In this document: positions 1-6,974 of the stretch, in pieces | How the letters are laid out: each line of letters begins with the position of its first letter | How positions within the stretch are numbered: the first letter of the stretch is position 1 | Origin: an uncultured Oscillospiraceae bacterium | GTDB lineage: Bacteria; Bacillota; Clostridia; Oscillospirales; Oscillospiraceae | Assembly: GCA_949093475.1 (NCBI GenBank) | Contig: CARXAY010000022.1 | Location: 1 to 11,561, forward strand | Direction of reading: 5' to 3' | DNA length: 11,561 nt | Made by a program: the position numbers and the translations under genes | The notes under the pieces: generated by a model | Databases searched by the model: none | Told to the model about the DNA's origin: nothing | What the model saw: the letters and a program-made list of their open reading frames with translations, nothing else

Positions 1-801
1 ACCGCACTCCTTGCCGATGCCCGGCGCGGTGAGGCGAGCCGCCGCCCCCTCGATCAGCTCCCGCCGCCCGGCCAGATAGCCCCCCGTGGGTGCCAATCCG
101 CCGCCGGGATTTTTGATGAGCGACCCTACCACCAGATCCGCCCCCACTTGGGTCGGCTCAAGCTCCTCCACAAACTCTCCGTAGCAGTTATCCACTAAAA
201 TGTAGACCTCCGGATCTGCCGCCCGGATCACCTCGCACAGCTCCCCGATCTCCGCCACAGAGAGGGAGGCGCGGGTGGCATAGCCGCGGGAACGCTGCAA
301 GAGGACTGCCTTTACCCCCTTTTGCTTTACTGCTTCTGCAATGCCTTTTTTGTCCGGTGCATTGTCAAGGAGAGGCACTTCACAGTAGTTCACGCCATAT
401 TCCCGCAGTGAGCCCGGCCCTTTGTCCACCACGCCGATGACCCCCAGCATGGTATCATAGGGTGCGCCCACCCCGGAAACCAAGGTGTCCCCGGGACGGA
501 GGCAGCCAAAGAGGGCGGAGGCGATGGCGTGGGTGCCGTTGACAAACTGCAGGCGCACCAGCGCGTCCTGTGTGCCGAAAATTTCGGCATAGATGCGCTC
601 CAACTTGTCCCGGCCCTCGTCGTCGTAGCCGTAGCCTGTGGTGCCCACAAAGTCCCCTTCCGCAACGCGGTGCTTCTGAAACGCAGAAAGAACCTTTTGG
701 GTGTTCTTCATTGCAATGGCGTCCACCCGGCGGAATTGCTCTGCCAGCTCCTCCTCCGCCTCCCGACCCATGGTCAGCAGCTTATCTGAAATGGAGATCA
801 T
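1..801 (-). CDS. Methionine gamma-lyase family protein (PLP-dependent, 'aluminium resistance' family), C-terminus cut by window edge
   Basis: The 267 residues seen are the N-terminal part of a PLP enzyme of the Cys/Met-metabolism fold, in the subfamily annotated as methionine gamma-lyase family or aluminium resistance protein (YnbB-like; usually a little over 400 aa, from memory). Visible marks are GYGYDDEGRDKLE at residues 57-69, QFVNGTHAIASAL at about 85-97, a PLP-ring aspartate in ILVDNCYGE (D204), and the likely Schiff-base lysine K230 in GSLIKNPGGG. By family it would act in the cytoplasm on sulfur or other amino acids, but its true substrate is not settled, and the name 'aluminium resistance' is historical. 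The start at 801 is supported by a GAGAGGATAAGG purine run just upstream and by a gap of only 4 bases from the preceding M42 gene stop. It is the last gene seen of the murD operon; more genes may follow outside the window. Family assignment is strong, reaction is not. Confidence 0.88.
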   Translation of the reverse strand, partial: MISISDKLLTMGREAEEELAEQFRRVDAIAMKNTQKVLSAFQKHRVAEGDFVGTTGYGYDDEGRDKLERIYAEIFGTQDALVRLQFVNGTHAIASALFGCLRPGDTLVSGVGAPYDTMLGVIGVVDKGPGSLREYGVNYCEVPLLDNAPDKKGIAEAVKQKGVKAVLLQRSRGYATRASLSVAEIGELCEVIRAADPEVYILVDNCYGEFVEELEPTQVGADLVVGSLIKNPGGGLAPTGGYLAGRRELIEGAAARLTAPGIGKECG

Positions 802-805
802 ATCC

Positions 806-1822
806 TTATCCTCTCAATTCCTCTGCTCTGGGCAGCTTTTTCTCTGCAAACGCCGCCAGCAGCTTCGCTGTGGCCTCCACGTCCTCCAGCCACGCCACCT
901 CTTGGGGACAATGGATGTTTCGGCAGGGCACGGAAACGCCCCCGGTGAATACCCCGGCGCGGCTTTTGTGAATGACCCCGCCGTCCGTCCCACCGTCGGT
1001 GATCACGTCCATTTGGTAAGGAATGTTCCGTTCCTGTGCCAATTCCTTCAGCATCGCCACCATTTCTGGGTGGCAGATCACGTCGCCGTCCATCACCTTG
1101 ATGGCCGCGCCGCCGCCACACTTGGACGAGCAGGTGTGCTTGCTCCCCGGCAGGTCTTCGGCCACCGTCACGTCGGCCACCACGGCGTAATCCGGGTCGA
1201 TGGCGTAGGCCACCGTCTGTGCGCCCCGCAGGCCCACCTCCTCCTGCGTGGTGAACACGAAATAGAGGTCGTTGTCCGTTTCCTTGAGAAGCTCCATGGC
1301 CTGAAGCAGTGCAAGGCAGCTCACCCGGTTGTCCAGATAGGGGCTGATGACGGCGCGGCCGCTCTCATAGGTCGGGGTGGCGTACACCGCCACGTCCCCC
1401 ACCTGAACCCGCTCGCGGGCCTCCTCAGCGTTTTTCGCGCCGATGTCCACAAAGAGATGGCCCATCTCCCGCTTGGCGTCCCCCAGCTCGTCGTTTTCAT
1501 AGATTGTGCCCCGCACGCCGTTTTGAAAGCGCACCGGCGTCCCAAGCACATCCCGGGGAGAGACCCCGCCCAGCCGGCCCACACGCACAAAGCCTTCGTC
1601 GGTGATGTGGGTGGCCATCAGGCCGAGGGAATCCATATGGGCGGCAAACATCACCTTCGGGCCGCTGCCCTTTTTATGGGCGGTGAGGTTGCCCATGGTA
1701 TCGCGGGTGATCTCGTCAACATAGGGCTTGGCCAGCTCCTCAATGACCTTGGCGATTTCGTTTTCCTGCCCCGAAGGGCCAAAGGCGGCGCACAGCGTCT
1801 CCAGTGTTTTCACCAGTTCCAT
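806..1822 (-). CDS. M42 family metallo-aminopeptidase (third of three in tandem)
   Basis: This is a 338-aa cytoplasmic peptidase of family M42 (FrvX/glutamyl aminopeptidase/TET type), which removes N-terminal residues from short peptides using two metal ions and often forms hollow dodecamers. The expected ligands are present: H62 and D64 in AAHMDSLG, D164 in YLDNRVSC, the catalytic and ligand pair E194-E195 in TTQEEVGLRG, D217 in VADVTVAED, and H304 in RNIHCPQE. GGTDGG at 277-282 is also typical. One oddity is serine 65, where the family usually has glutamate (AHMDE). The ATG at 1822 was chosen over longer in-frame starts because it has AAGGAGG 7 bases upstream and the conserved N-terminus begins there. 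It starts 1 base after the stop of the preceding M42 gene, so translation is probably coupled. Substrate preference cannot be told from sequence. Confidence 0.93.
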   Translation of the reverse strand: MELVKTLETLCAAFGPSGQENEIAKVIEELAKPYVDEITRDTMGNLTAHKKGSGPKVMFAAHMDSLGLMATHITDEGFVRVGRLGGVSPRDVLGTPVRFQNGVRGTIYENDELGDAKREMGHLFVDIGAKNAEEARERVQVGDVAVYATPTYESGRAVISPYLDNRVSCLALLQAMELLKETDNDLYFVFTTQEEVGLRGAQTVAYAIDPDYAVVADVTVAEDLPGSKHTCSSKCGGGAAIKVMDGDVICHPEMVAMLKELAQERNIPYQMDVITDGGTDGGVIHKSRAGVFTGGVSVPCRNIHCPQEVAWLEDVEATAKLLAAFAEKKLPRAEELRG

Positions 1823-1823
1823 T

Positions 1824-2861
1824 TCAATTTCCTCCTTCAACAGCCTTTGCGCGGCTGTGGATAAAGTGTCGGGCCAGCCGCAGGATATTTTCGCAGTCTG
1901 CAACGCTCACCACCGTGCTGGGGGCGTGGAGATACCGCGCCGCAGCGGACACGGCGCACACCCGCACGCCCTCCCGGGTGCGCTGGATGGCCTTGGCATC
2001 GTTGCCCCCGGCGATCAGCTCCTTGGTCTGCCATGGAATGGCGTTTGTCTCCGCCACGCTCCGCAGCTCCTCAAACAGCGCCCGGTCATAAATGGTGGAG
2101 CTGTCGATCTGCAGGATCACCGGGCCTTTGCCCGCAAAGCACACCTGCTTTGCCTTGTCCACCGACGGGATATCCGCCGCCGTGGTGGTCTCCAAGACCA
2201 GCGCCACCTCCGGCCGCACGGAAAAGGCCGCACCGAACGCTCCCCGCGTCCCTACCTCCTCTTGGGCGGTGAAGGCGAAGGTCACGTCCATGGGCAGTTC
2301 TTCCTCCAGCAGCTTGAGCATCACCGCGCAGCCCAGACGGTCGTCAATGGCCTTGGCCTTGAGCATACCCGCGCCAAATTCCACCGCGTCGGAGACGAAC
2401 GCGCCGTAGTCGCCGACGGACACAACCTTCTCCGCCTCCGCCTTGTCCTTCGCGCCGATGTCGATATACAGCTCGTCCACCTTGGGGGACTTCTCCCGCT
2501 CGGCCTTGGTGGTCATGTGGATGGCCTTTAGCCCAATCACGCCGGGAATTTTCTTTTCCCCCACCGTCACCGGCTTGCCGATGACCACCCGGCGGTCAAT
2601 GCCGCCCACGAAGTCAAATTTCAGGTAGCCCTGCTCGGTGATGTGGGTGACCATCACCCCCACCTCGTCGGTGTGGGCAGCCAGCATCAGGGCGTTAGGG
2701 GCGGAGACCGCGCCTTTTTTGAACACGATCAGGTTGCCGATGGCGTCCACCCGCATAGTTGTGGCATATGGCTTGGCCCGCTCCGCGATATAGTCCCGCA
2801 CCGCGTCCTCATTGCCGGACACACCGTCCAGCAGGCACAGTTCCTTTAAGAGGTTCAGCAT
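1824..2861 (-). CDS. M42 family metallo-aminopeptidase (second of three in tandem)
   Basis: This 345-aa M42 peptidase is a divergent paralogue of its two neighbours. The metal-site set is H63 and D65 in AAHTDEVG, D173 in AIDDRLGC, E201-E202 in TAQEEVGTRG, E224 in LVLETTTAAD and H312 in RYLHAPST. At the position where the neighbours have aspartate (DVT), this protein has glutamate (ETT), a substitution I believe occurs in part of the family. GGNDAK at 285-290 replaces the GGTD motif. The ATG at 2861 overlaps the end of the upstream M42 gene by 7 bases, and the usual N-terminal motif (LLKELCLLDGVSGNE) begins right there; the much longer open frame upstream of it is only antisense/out-of-frame read-through of the neighbouring gene. 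Likely a cytoplasmic peptide-trimming enzyme working together with the adjacent M42 proteins; specificity unknown. Confidence 0.93.
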   Translation of the reverse strand: MLNLLKELCLLDGVSGNEDAVRDYIAERAKPYATTMRVDAIGNLIVFKKGAVSAPNALMLAAHTDEVGVMVTHITEQGYLKFDFVGGIDRRVVIGKPVTVGEKKIPGVIGLKAIHMTTKAEREKSPKVDELYIDIGAKDKAEAEKVVSVGDYGAFVSDAVEFGAGMLKAKAIDDRLGCAVMLKLLEEELPMDVTFAFTAQEEVGTRGAFGAAFSVRPEVALVLETTTAADIPSVDKAKQVCFAGKGPVILQIDSSTIYDRALFEELRSVAETNAIPWQTKELIAGGNDAKAIQRTREGVRVCAVSAAARYLHAPSTVVSVADCENILRLARHFIHSRAKAVEGGN

Positions 2862-3892
2862 CCCTCTTCCCCCCTTCCGAAGCCTCGCACAAATTCCGCC
2901 AGCAGCCGGGCGGTCTTTTCCAGATCCTCCAGCTCCAGCACCTCCACCGGCGTGTGCATATACCGAAGGGGCACGGAGACCACCGCCGTGGCGATCCCCT
3001 CCCGGGCGATCTGCACGCCCCACGCGTTGGTTCCCGTGTGCCCGGTCATCACCTCCGGCTGGAGCGTCATGTCCAGCGCCTCGGCGGCCCTTTGCAGACG
3101 GCGCACCAAGGAGCGGGTACAGTTCGGGCCGATCCCGATCACCGGCCCGCCCCCCAGCGGGAAGGTCTTTTCCTTGGGCGCGTCGGGACTGTCCCCGTGG
3201 GTCACGTCCACCGCCACACAGGCGTCGGGGGCAATGGCAAAGGCAGCGCAGGCCGCCCCCGCGCCGTTGACCTCCTCCCGGGTGCTGCCCAGAAGATAAA
3301 GGTCGCAGTCCAAGGTCTCGCCCTTGAGCAGCTCGGCGCAGCGCAAAAGGGCCGTAAAGCACGCCCGGTCGTCCATGCTCTTGCCGCAGACCCGGTTTTC
3401 CCCCAAGGAGAAGCACCCGCAGCGGTAGGTGACGGGCGTTCCGATGGGGATGCGCCGCTCCGCCTCCTCTTGGGAGAGGCCCACGTCGATATAGAGATCC
3501 TCCATGGCCACGGCCTTGTCATGATCTTTGGCGGTCTGCACATGGGGAGGCAGGCAGGCGATCACCCCCAAGAGCGGCTCATCGCACAGCACCGTCACCT
3601 CCCGGTCTGGGAGCATTCGGGGGTCTACCCCGCCGATCTCGGTGAAACGGAGGAAACCCTCCTCGATCCCCGTGACCATCAGGCCGATCTCATCCAGATG
3701 GGCGTCCAGCAAAACCTTTGGGGCGTTGGGCTTTCCACACCGCTTCACCCCCACCAGACTGCCCAGCCGGTCAAAATAGGTCTCGTCCACATAGGGGGCA
3801 AGGAGGGTCTGGGCGGTCTTTGCCGCCGGACGTTCAAACCCGGACGGGCTTTTCTCCCCCACCAGTGCTGTCAGTGTCGTTCGTAGCTCCAT
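2855..3892 (-). CDS. M42 family metallo-aminopeptidase (first of three in tandem)
   Basis: This 345-aa protein is the first of the three M42 peptidases after murD. It has H65 and D67 in DAHLDEIGLM, D174 in SMDDRACF, E206-E207 in STREEVNGAGA, D229 in AVDVTHGD and H313 in RYMHTPVEV, so the bimetallic aminopeptidase site appears complete. It differs from the others in a GHTGTNAWG stretch at 284-292, where its neighbours have GGTDGG or GGNDAK, which could change the substrate pocket. The ATG at 3892 lies 7 bases after the murD stop, and its ribosome site (AAAGGTGA) overlaps the murD stop codon. Its own end overlaps the next M42 start by 7 bases. Family and cytoplasmic peptide-processing role are secure; exact substrate is not. 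Confidence 0.93.
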   Translation of the reverse strand: MELRTTLTALVGEKSPSGFERPAAKTAQTLLAPYVDETYFDRLGSLVGVKRCGKPNAPKVLLDAHLDEIGLMVTGIEEGFLRFTEIGGVDPRMLPDREVTVLCDEPLLGVIACLPPHVQTAKDHDKAVAMEDLYIDVGLSQEEAERRIPIGTPVTYRCGCFSLGENRVCGKSMDDRACFTALLRCAELLKGETLDCDLYLLGSTREEVNGAGAACAAFAIAPDACVAVDVTHGDSPDAPKEKTFPLGGGPVIGIGPNCTRSLVRRLQRAAEALDMTLQPEVMTGHTGTNAWGVQIAREGIATAVVSVPLRYMHTPVEVLELEDLEKTARLLAEFVRGFGRGEEGC

Positions 3893-3899
3893 TTCTGTT

Positions 3900-5285
3900 T
3901 CACCTTTCCGGAAGGGCGGCGACCATGGCCTTGAACGCCTCGCCCCGCTCCATAAAGTTCTTGTACCGGTCGAAAGAGGCGCAGGCCGGGGACATCAGCA
4001 CCACGTCTCCCGGCTTCGCCGCCTGATAGGCCGCCTCCACCGCCTCCTTCAAGTCTCCCGTTTCCACGATGGGCAAGGCGGCCGGGTCAAAACCCGCCGC
4101 CTGTTCCACCGCTGCGCGGATCTTTTGGACGGTATCCCCTGTCAAGTATAACCGCTTCACATGGCTGACCACCTCCGGGCCGAGTACATCGAAGGGAATG
4201 TGTTTGTCATAGCCCCCGGCGATGAGGATGACCTTCTGGTCAAAGGAGCGAAGCCCCGCAATGGTGCGCGAGGGGCTGGAAGCAATGGAATCATTGTAAT
4301 AGCGGACTTTTCCAAGCTCCCGCACCAGCTCGATGCGGTGTTCCACCCCACCGAATTCCTTGGCAAAACGGCGGATGGTCTCGTCGTCCACCAACCCCTC
4401 CACCGCGGCGATGGCCGCCATGAAGTTCTCCACATTGTGCGCGCCGGGGATGGTAATTTCCGACAAGTCAAGCACCTTTACGCCTTTTCGCCAGATCGCC
4501 CCGTCCTTGACGCACACCCCGTCCGGCAAAACCTCCCGGCGGCTGAAGAACACCACCTCACCCACGGCTTTGGGGGCAAAAGCGCGGGTGATGGCGTTGT
4601 CATAGTTGAGGATCACCCTGCCCCCGGCGGTCTGATGGCCAAAGACGTTCGCCTTCGCCGCCACATACTCGTCCATGTCGGTGTGCTTATCCAAATGGTT
4701 TGGGGCGACATTGGTGACCACCGCAGTCTGGGCGCTCCGGGGCATGGTCATGAGCTGGAAGGAGGAAAGCTCCAGCACCACCCGGTCTTGGGGGGTCATC
4801 TCCTCCACCCTGTCCAGCAATGGTGTTCCGATGTTGCCCCCCAGCCATGTCCTGTGGCCCGCCGCCTTCAAAAGCCCGGCAATGATGGTGGTGGTGGTGG
4901 TCTTGCCGTCGCTTCCCGTCACAGCGGTGATCGGGCAGGGGCACAGGGCCATGAACGCCTCCATCTCCGAGGTCAGCTCACTGCCGTTTCGCACCGCCCG
5001 GGCCAGCTGAGGGGTGTGGGGCATGATGCCGGGGGAGCGAAAAATGACCTCCTCGGTCAGCTCCTCCAGATAGTCCTCCCCCAGCCGCAACGCAGCGCCT
5101 CCCGCCGTCCACGCGGCCAGAAGCTCCGGGGGGAATTTGTCCGCCCCGCTCCGGTCGCGCACGGTCACAGGGACGCCATGGGCCAGCAGAAGGTCGATTA
5201 GGGGCTTGTTGCTCACCCCCGCGCCCAGAACGGCCACGGTCTTTCCCTTTAACGTCTCGCAATACGGTGTTAAAATGTCTGACAT
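3900..5285 (-). CDS. murD: UDP-N-acetylmuramoyl-L-alanine--D-glutamate ligase (MurD)
   Basis: MurD adds D-glutamate to UDP-MurNAc-L-alanine using ATP, the second amino-acid step of peptidoglycan precursor synthesis, in the cytoplasm. The 461-aa length fits the family. An N-terminal nucleotide-sugar-binding fold opens with VAVLGAGVSN (about 17-26). The ATP P-loop is GSDGKTTTT at 124-132, followed by GGNIGTPLL (149-157) and the NHLDKH motif. The C-terminal domain has AGGYDK and the signature SPACASFDRYKNF near the end. Oddly, where E. coli MurD has NDSKATN this protein has NDSIASSPSRTIAG, a form I recall in clostridial MurD. The ATG at 5285 has AGAGGGA upstream and follows a consensus promoter at 5324-5352. 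It stands alone from other mur or division genes and instead leads an operon with three peptidases. Confidence 0.96.
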   Translation of the reverse strand: MSDILTPYCETLKGKTVAVLGAGVSNKPLIDLLLAHGVPVTVRDRSGADKFPPELLAAWTAGGAALRLGEDYLEELTEEVIFRSPGIMPHTPQLARAVRNGSELTSEMEAFMALCPCPITAVTGSDGKTTTTTIIAGLLKAAGHRTWLGGNIGTPLLDRVEEMTPQDRVVLELSSFQLMTMPRSAQTAVVTNVAPNHLDKHTDMDEYVAAKANVFGHQTAGGRVILNYDNAITRAFAPKAVGEVVFFSRREVLPDGVCVKDGAIWRKGVKVLDLSEITIPGAHNVENFMAAIAAVEGLVDDETIRRFAKEFGGVEHRIELVRELGKVRYYNDSIASSPSRTIAGLRSFDQKVILIAGGYDKHIPFDVLGPEVVSHVKRLYLTGDTVQKIRAAVEQAAGFDPAALPIVETGDLKEAVEAAYQAAKPGDVVLMSPACASFDRYKNFMERGEAFKAMVAALPER

Positions 5286-5323
5286 CGTCTTCCCTCTTTT
5301 CCAAGCAAAACCATAACTATTGT

Positions 5324-5352
5324 ATTATATCGCGTTCCACGCTGTTTGACAA
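5324..5352 (-). promoter_or_regulatory. Sigma-A-type promoter for the murD-M42-M42-M42 operon
   Basis: On the minus strand TTGTCA (5347-5352) is followed after exactly 17 bases by a perfect TATAAT (5324-5329). Transcription would start near 5317, giving a leader of about 32 bases before the murD ATG. Position, orientation and spacing all fit; the start itself is not mapped. Confidence 0.82.
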
Positions 5353-5398
5353 GAGCGTGCCCTGACGGAACTCATCGGAAACCGACGGGAAAAGGGAC

Positions 5399-5427
5399 TT
5401 GCATTTCCTTCCAACTGCGCTTATAAT
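5399..5427 (+). promoter_or_regulatory. Sigma-A-type promoter for the ECF transporter-coaX unit
   Basis: TTGCAT (5399-5404), a 17-base spacer and a perfect TATAAT (5422-5427) face the plus-strand genes. A start near 5434 gives a leader of about 64 bases. The -35 box of this promoter lies 47 bases from that of the divergent murD promoter. Confidence 0.78.
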
Positions 5428-5435
5428 ATGGGCGG

Positions 5436-5479
5436 CTCTCGTCAGAGAGTACATTTGCGCTGTACCCACCGTGGACAGC
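5436..5479 (+). other. Two small hairpins in the leader of the ECF transporter gene
   Basis: The first, CTCTC-GTCA-GAGAG at 5436-5449, would lie at the very 5' end of the transcript. The second pairs GCTGT (5459-5463) with ACAGC (5475-5479) and can add an inner CCA/TGG pairing with a CCG loop. It ends only 3 bases before the AGGAGG ribosome site at 5483-5488. Neither has a T-run, so they are not terminators. They match no riboswitch that I recognise. They may only stabilise the message or tune translation. Confidence 0.35.
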
Positions 5480-5497
5480 AGCAGGAGGTAATTGAAT

Positions 5498-6109
5498 ATG
5501 AAACGCACAGACACCCGCAGACTCACTACCTTGGCCATCTTCACCGCTTTGATCCTCGTTTTGCAGCTGGTGGCCGCCCTTCTCTCCCGTTTCACCCCCC
5601 TTCCCGTCTCCATCACCCTGACCTTGGTGCCCATTGTGGTGGGCGCGGCGATCTACGGGGTCAGCGCGGGCGCCTATTTAGGCGGAGTCATGGGCGTTGT
5701 GGTGCTGCTTTTCTGCATCATCGGTCTTGACGCCGGCGGCGCGATGCTCTGGAACACTGATCCCCTTCTCTGCGCCGTTGTCTGTCTGGTCAAGGGCATC
5801 GCCGCGGGAGCGGTAGCCGCTTTGGTCTACCGCGCGCTGAGCGGTAAAAACAAAACCGCCGCAGCCATCGTGGCCGGGATCTGCGCCCCCACCACCAACA
5901 CCGCCATTTTTGTGGCGGGGATGTTCCTCTTCTTTAAGGATACCCTGATGGTCTGGACAGACGGCTGGGCCGCCCAGACGGGCCATGCCGCCAACCCGGT
6001 GTTCTATGCTATTCTCGGTCTGGCCGGCATCAACTATCTTTTGGAGGTAGCCGTCAATCTGGTGCTTGCCCCCATTATTGTCCGCATTATTGAGGCCCGG
6101 CAGAAATAA
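5498..6109 (+). CDS. ECF transporter substrate-binding (S) component, probably for pantothenate
   Basis: This 203-aa, very hydrophobic protein has about six membrane segments (roughly residues 11-30, 40-58, 60-78, 88-112, 122-146 and 168-196). Helix 1 carries an AxxxA pattern (AIFTA, residues 13-17), the mark used by S components to dock on the shared EcfT subunit. It would capture a vitamin or similar small molecule at the membrane and rely on EcfA/A'/T proteins encoded elsewhere. PTTNTAIF at 131-138 is a conserved-looking stretch. The gene lies 21 bases upstream of coaX in one unit with it, which points to pantothenate (PanT-like); that is inference from context, as S components are too divergent to assign by eye. 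The ATG at 5498 was chosen because AGGAGG sits 9 bases upstream; an in-frame TTG at 5492 would be too close. Confidence 0.85.
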   Translation: MKRTDTRRLTTLAIFTALILVLQLVAALLSRFTPLPVSITLTLVPIVVGAAIYGVSAGAYLGGVMGVVVLLFCIIGLDAGGAMLWNTDPLLCAVVCLVKGIAAGAVAALVYRALSGKNKTAAAIVAGICAPTTNTAIFVAGMFLFFKDTLMVWTDGWAAQTGHAANPVFYAILGLAGINYLLEVAVNLVLAPIIVRIIEARQK

Positions 6110-6130
6110 TCCAACAAGGAGGGCTTTCCC

Positions 6131-6916
6131 ATGATCCTCGCCATCGACGCGGGCAACACCAACATCGTTCTGGGCTGTTTGGAGGAGGACGGCTCTCTCC
6201 GCTTCACTGCCCGGGTATCCACCGACCGGGGCAAGACCACCGACGAGTACGCCCTCATTTTCCGCAATCTCTTTGACCTTCATTCCATCGACCGCCATGC
6301 GCTGGACGGGGCGATCATCGCCAGCGTGGTCAGCGAGCTGACCGAGGTCTTACGCGCCGCTGTAGAATTGGTGATCCATAAAGCGCCCATTGTGGTCGGC
6401 GCGGGCATCAAGACCGGGGTCAACATCAAGATCGACGATCCCGGCCAGTTGGGCGCGGACTTGGTGGTGGGCGCGGTGGCGGCTACGGCCAAGTATAAAA
6501 AGCCCCTCATCATCTTCGATCTGGGCACGGCCAACACCATGTCGGTCATCGACGGTGACGGACGGTTTTTGGGCGGGGCGATCATGGCCGGGCCGCGGCT
6601 CAGCGTGGACGCTCTCTCCAACCGCACCAGCCAGCTCCCCCGCATCGATCTGGACATCCCCCAAAAAATCATCGGTTCAAACACCATCACCGCCATGCAG
6701 TCGGGGGCGATCTACGGCCACGCCGCCTTGGTGGACGGCCTCATCGACCGGGTGGAGGCGGAGCTTGGCAAGCCCATGGCGTCAGTGGTCGCCACCGGCG
6801 GTTTGGCCGGGGTCATCATTCCCCAGTGCCGCCGCGCCATCTCCGTGGACGACAATCTGATGCTGGATGGCCTTCGTATCATCTATGAAAAGAATAAAAA
6901 TCTGATAAACGCTTGA
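6131..6916 (+). CDS. coaX: Type III pantothenate kinase
   Basis: CoaX phosphorylates pantothenate with ATP and a monovalent cation, the first step of coenzyme A synthesis, in the cytoplasm. The 261-aa protein starts with the phosphate-binding MILAIDAGNTN (D6, N9, T10). GQLGAD (105-110) holds the likely catalytic base D110, FDLGTANT (129-136) the metal-binding D130, GGAIMAGP (148-155) the glycine-rich stretch, and TGGLAG (222-227) the C-terminal ASKHA-fold motif. Where many family members read GADR this one reads GADL. The type III enzyme is generally not inhibited by CoA, so uptake through the adjacent S component could be the control point (inference). An AAGGAGG ribosome site precedes the ATG. 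Its last codons overlap the -35 box of the rpsF promoter, so the two units are packed together with no obvious terminator. Confidence 0.95.
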   Translation: MILAIDAGNTNIVLGCLEEDGSLRFTARVSTDRGKTTDEYALIFRNLFDLHSIDRHALDGAIIASVVSELTEVLRAAVELVIHKAPIVVGAGIKTGVNIKIDDPGQLGADLVVGAVAATAKYKKPLIIFDLGTANTMSVIDGDGRFLGGAIMAGPRLSVDALSNRTSQLPRIDLDIPQKIIGSNTITAMQSGAIYGHAALVDGLIDRVEAELGKPMASVVATGGLAGVIIPQCRRAISVDDNLMLDGLRIIYEKNKNLINA

Positions 6917-6940
6917 CAACTGGCAAAAATTCGGTATAAT
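6913..6940 (+). promoter_or_regulatory. Strong sigma-A-type promoter for rpsF-ssb-rpsR
   Basis: A perfect TTGACA (6913-6918) and a perfect TATAAT (6935-6940) are separated by 16 bases. The -35 box includes the coaX stop codon (6914-6916). Transcription is expected near 6947, within the left arm of the inverted repeat that follows. Both hexamers match consensus, as expected for a ribosomal-protein operon. Confidence 0.9.
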
Positions 6941-6974
6941 AATAGGGCTTGCCTGTGTCAAGGCAAGCCCTATT
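6941..6974 (+). repeat. Perfect 13-bp inverted repeat over the rpsF transcription start
   Basis: AATAGGGCTTGCC (6941-6953) and GGCAAGCCCTATT (6962-6974) are exact reverse complements around an 8-base loop. The left arm touches the -10 box, so a transcript starting near 6947 would keep a 7-bp hairpin (6947-6953 with 6962-6968) at its 5' end. It could be an operator, an mRNA-stabilising 5' hairpin, or a weak coaX terminator; no clean T-run follows it. The repeat itself is certain, its role is not. Confidence 0.8.

Noticed and set aside
701..1864. Long plus-strand open frame (387 codons) opposite the M42 and lyase genes
   Set aside because: It is antisense to clearly conserved genes, rich in His, Arg and Pro as expected from the complement of GC-rich coding sequence, and has no ribosome site or recognisable domain.
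1824..3416. A 530-codon version of the middle M42 gene
   Set aside because: The extra N-terminal part is an out-of-frame reading of the upstream M42 gene; the family N-terminus begins at 2861.
2759..5201. Plus-strand open frames at 2759-3886 and 4161-5201 opposite M42 and murD
   Set aside because: They are mirror frames of conserved genes, without start signals or domain features.
5431..5497. Known riboswitch or pan-type RNA motif upstream of the ECF transporter gene
   Set aside because: The leader is short with two simple hairpins and none of the conserved blocks that I can recall for known classes.
6941..6974. Intrinsic terminator of coaX
   Set aside because: The stem is perfect, but the bases after it (CCTTGCTTCC) are not a T-run and it sits on the start of a strong promoter; at best a weak terminator.
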